Assembly (NCBI GenBank): GCA_945878795.1
Contig: CAMDWF010000130.1
Location: 1-6,612 of the forward strand
DNA from: Synechococcus sp. UW140
GTDB taxonomy: Bacteria > Cyanobacteriota > Cyanobacteriia > PCC-6307 > Cyanobiaceae
Length of the DNA stretch: 6,612 nucleotides
Direction of reading: 5' to 3'
Shown: positions 6,331 through 6,612 of the stretch, piece by piece
How the letters are laid out: each line of letters opens with the position of its first letter
Numbering within the stretch: position 1 is the first letter of the stretch
Notes under the pieces: model-generated
What the model was told of the DNA's origin: nothing
The model's database searches: none
What the model saw: only the letters and a program-made list of their open reading frames with translations
Translations under genes and position numbers: made by a program

Positions 6331-6519
6331 TCAGGGGCGAAAACCAGCGGGTTCAATCAGGCGAACCTGATTACCCCGGGCCGTGAATTCACGACCTTGA
6401 TCGCTCTGAACCACCACACGACCACCGGACTTGACCCGAATGACGCGGGCTCGAACCCAGCCAAGGGCGGCGGATTCGAGCACTTTTACGACATCGCCGG
6501 GCTGTAGATCCAACTCCAT
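6331..6519 (-). CDS. Picocyanobacterial hyper-conserved protein (PSHCP), 62 residues
   Basis: I recognise the protein beginning MELDLQPGDVVKVLES and ending LIEPAGFRP as PSHCP. It is reported as 62 residues, essentially invariant across Prochlorococcus and marine Synechococcus, and without homologues outside them. Pull-down work linked it to ribosomal protein L2, PsaD and a Ycf48-like protein, and an SH3-like fold has been described; its biochemical role is unsettled. The sequence fits a small beta barrel: alternating hydrophobic strands from VVKVLE through RARVIRV and RVVVQS to QVRLIE, with tight turns at PGD, SGG and ARGN. There are 10 Lys/Arg against 7 Asp/Glu, with the basic residues spread over the strands, compatible with RNA or ribosome contact. 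ATG 6519 gives exactly 62 codons. An in-frame upstream start at 6585 lies inside tRNA-Trp and is rejected. No clear Shine-Dalgarno is present. The start is 36 bases after the tRNA-Trp 3' end, so cotranscription with that tRNA is likely. Confidence 0.93.
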   Translation of the reverse strand: MELDLQPGDVVKVLESAALGWVRARVIRVKSGGRVVVQSDQGREFTARGNQVRLIEPAGFRP

Positions 6520-6555
6520 TTTCGGAAGCACAAGACTGAATAACGGGCCATCGAA

Positions 6556-6612
6556 CGCGCCGTGGAGGACTTGAACCCCCGACATCAGGTTTTGGAGACC
6601 TGCGTTCTACCA
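6556..6612 (-). tRNA. tRNA-Trp(CCA), 5' part outside window
   Basis: The 57 bases seen here are the 3' part of a tRNA. The anticodon stem CAGGT/ACCTG encloses loop CTCCAAA, giving anticodon CCA (6595-6593). The T-stem GGGGG/CCTCC encloses TTCAAGT. The 3' acceptor strand is ACGGCGC (6563-6557) with discriminator G at 6556, the usual one for bacterial tRNA-Trp. The 5' acceptor strand and most of the D-arm are beyond the right edge and should include GCGCCGT. CCA is not encoded. Confidence 0.95.

Noticed and set aside
6136..6356. Minus-strand frames of 62 and 63 codons in the spacer before tRNA-Asp
   Set aside because: One overlaps the PSHCP stop, neither has a Shine-Dalgarno or plausible domain, and both cross hairpins and the promoter-like pair.
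6331..6585. 84-codon version of PSHCP starting at 6585
   Set aside because: The start lies inside the anticodon-to-T-arm region of tRNA-Trp; ATG 6519 gives the known 62-residue protein.
1..6612. HIP1 palindrome GCGATCGC, CRISPR repeats, IS ends or tRNA-linked integrase
   Set aside because: Searched by eye; only partial matches such as GATCGC were seen, and no repeat-spacer pattern or integrase gene is present.

Overview
This window looks like a chromosomal segment of a GC-rich marine picocyanobacterium (alpha-cyanobacterial Synechococcus/Cyanobium, or a high-GC Prochlorococcus-like relative). The strongest evidence is the 62-residue protein at 6331-6519. It matches, in length and recognisable sequence, the hyper-conserved protein (PSHCP) known only from the Prochlorococcus/marine Synechococcus clade. 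Supporting evidence is the cyanobacterial style of PolA (a finger-domain insertion before the AAANAPIQGSSAD segment), a GluRS lacking most zinc ligands, and no copy of the HIP1 palindrome GCGATCGC seen on reading. Nothing in the window resembles a mobile element, CRISPR array or phage gene.

Layout: all genes but one are on the minus strand, so they read from the right edge leftwards. From the right they are the 3' part of tRNA-Trp(CCA) (6556 to the edge), PSHCP (6331-6519), a 236-bp spacer with hairpins and a candidate promoter, tRNA-Asp(GUC) (6021-6094), gltX (4519-5985), one small plus-strand hypothetical gene (4215-4460) that converges on gltX and diverges from polA, polA (1040-4081), and the start of rfbA (982 to the left edge, 3' end missing).

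The right half (tRNA-Trp, PSHCP, tRNA-Asp, gltX) is a compact translation neighbourhood: two tRNAs, the synthetase that makes Glu-tRNA for both protein and tetrapyrrole synthesis, and a small basic protein that published work associates with the ribosome. gltX sits so close to tRNA-Asp that processing of the tRNA 3' end probably creates the 5' end of the gltX mRNA. The left half joins a housekeeping repair polymerase (PolA, with all three activities apparently intact) to a cell-surface sugar gene (RfbA, dTDP-glucose synthesis for rhamnose in LPS/O-antigen) only 57 bp downstream. rfbA appears somewhat poorer in GC, so the left edge may be the border of a surface-polysaccharide locus.

I found no wholly new multi-gene system. 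The items most worth following are PSHCP in its tRNA context, the tRNA-Asp/gltX junction, the unrecognised 81-residue gene, and a 12-bp periodic repeat inside the PolA linker.
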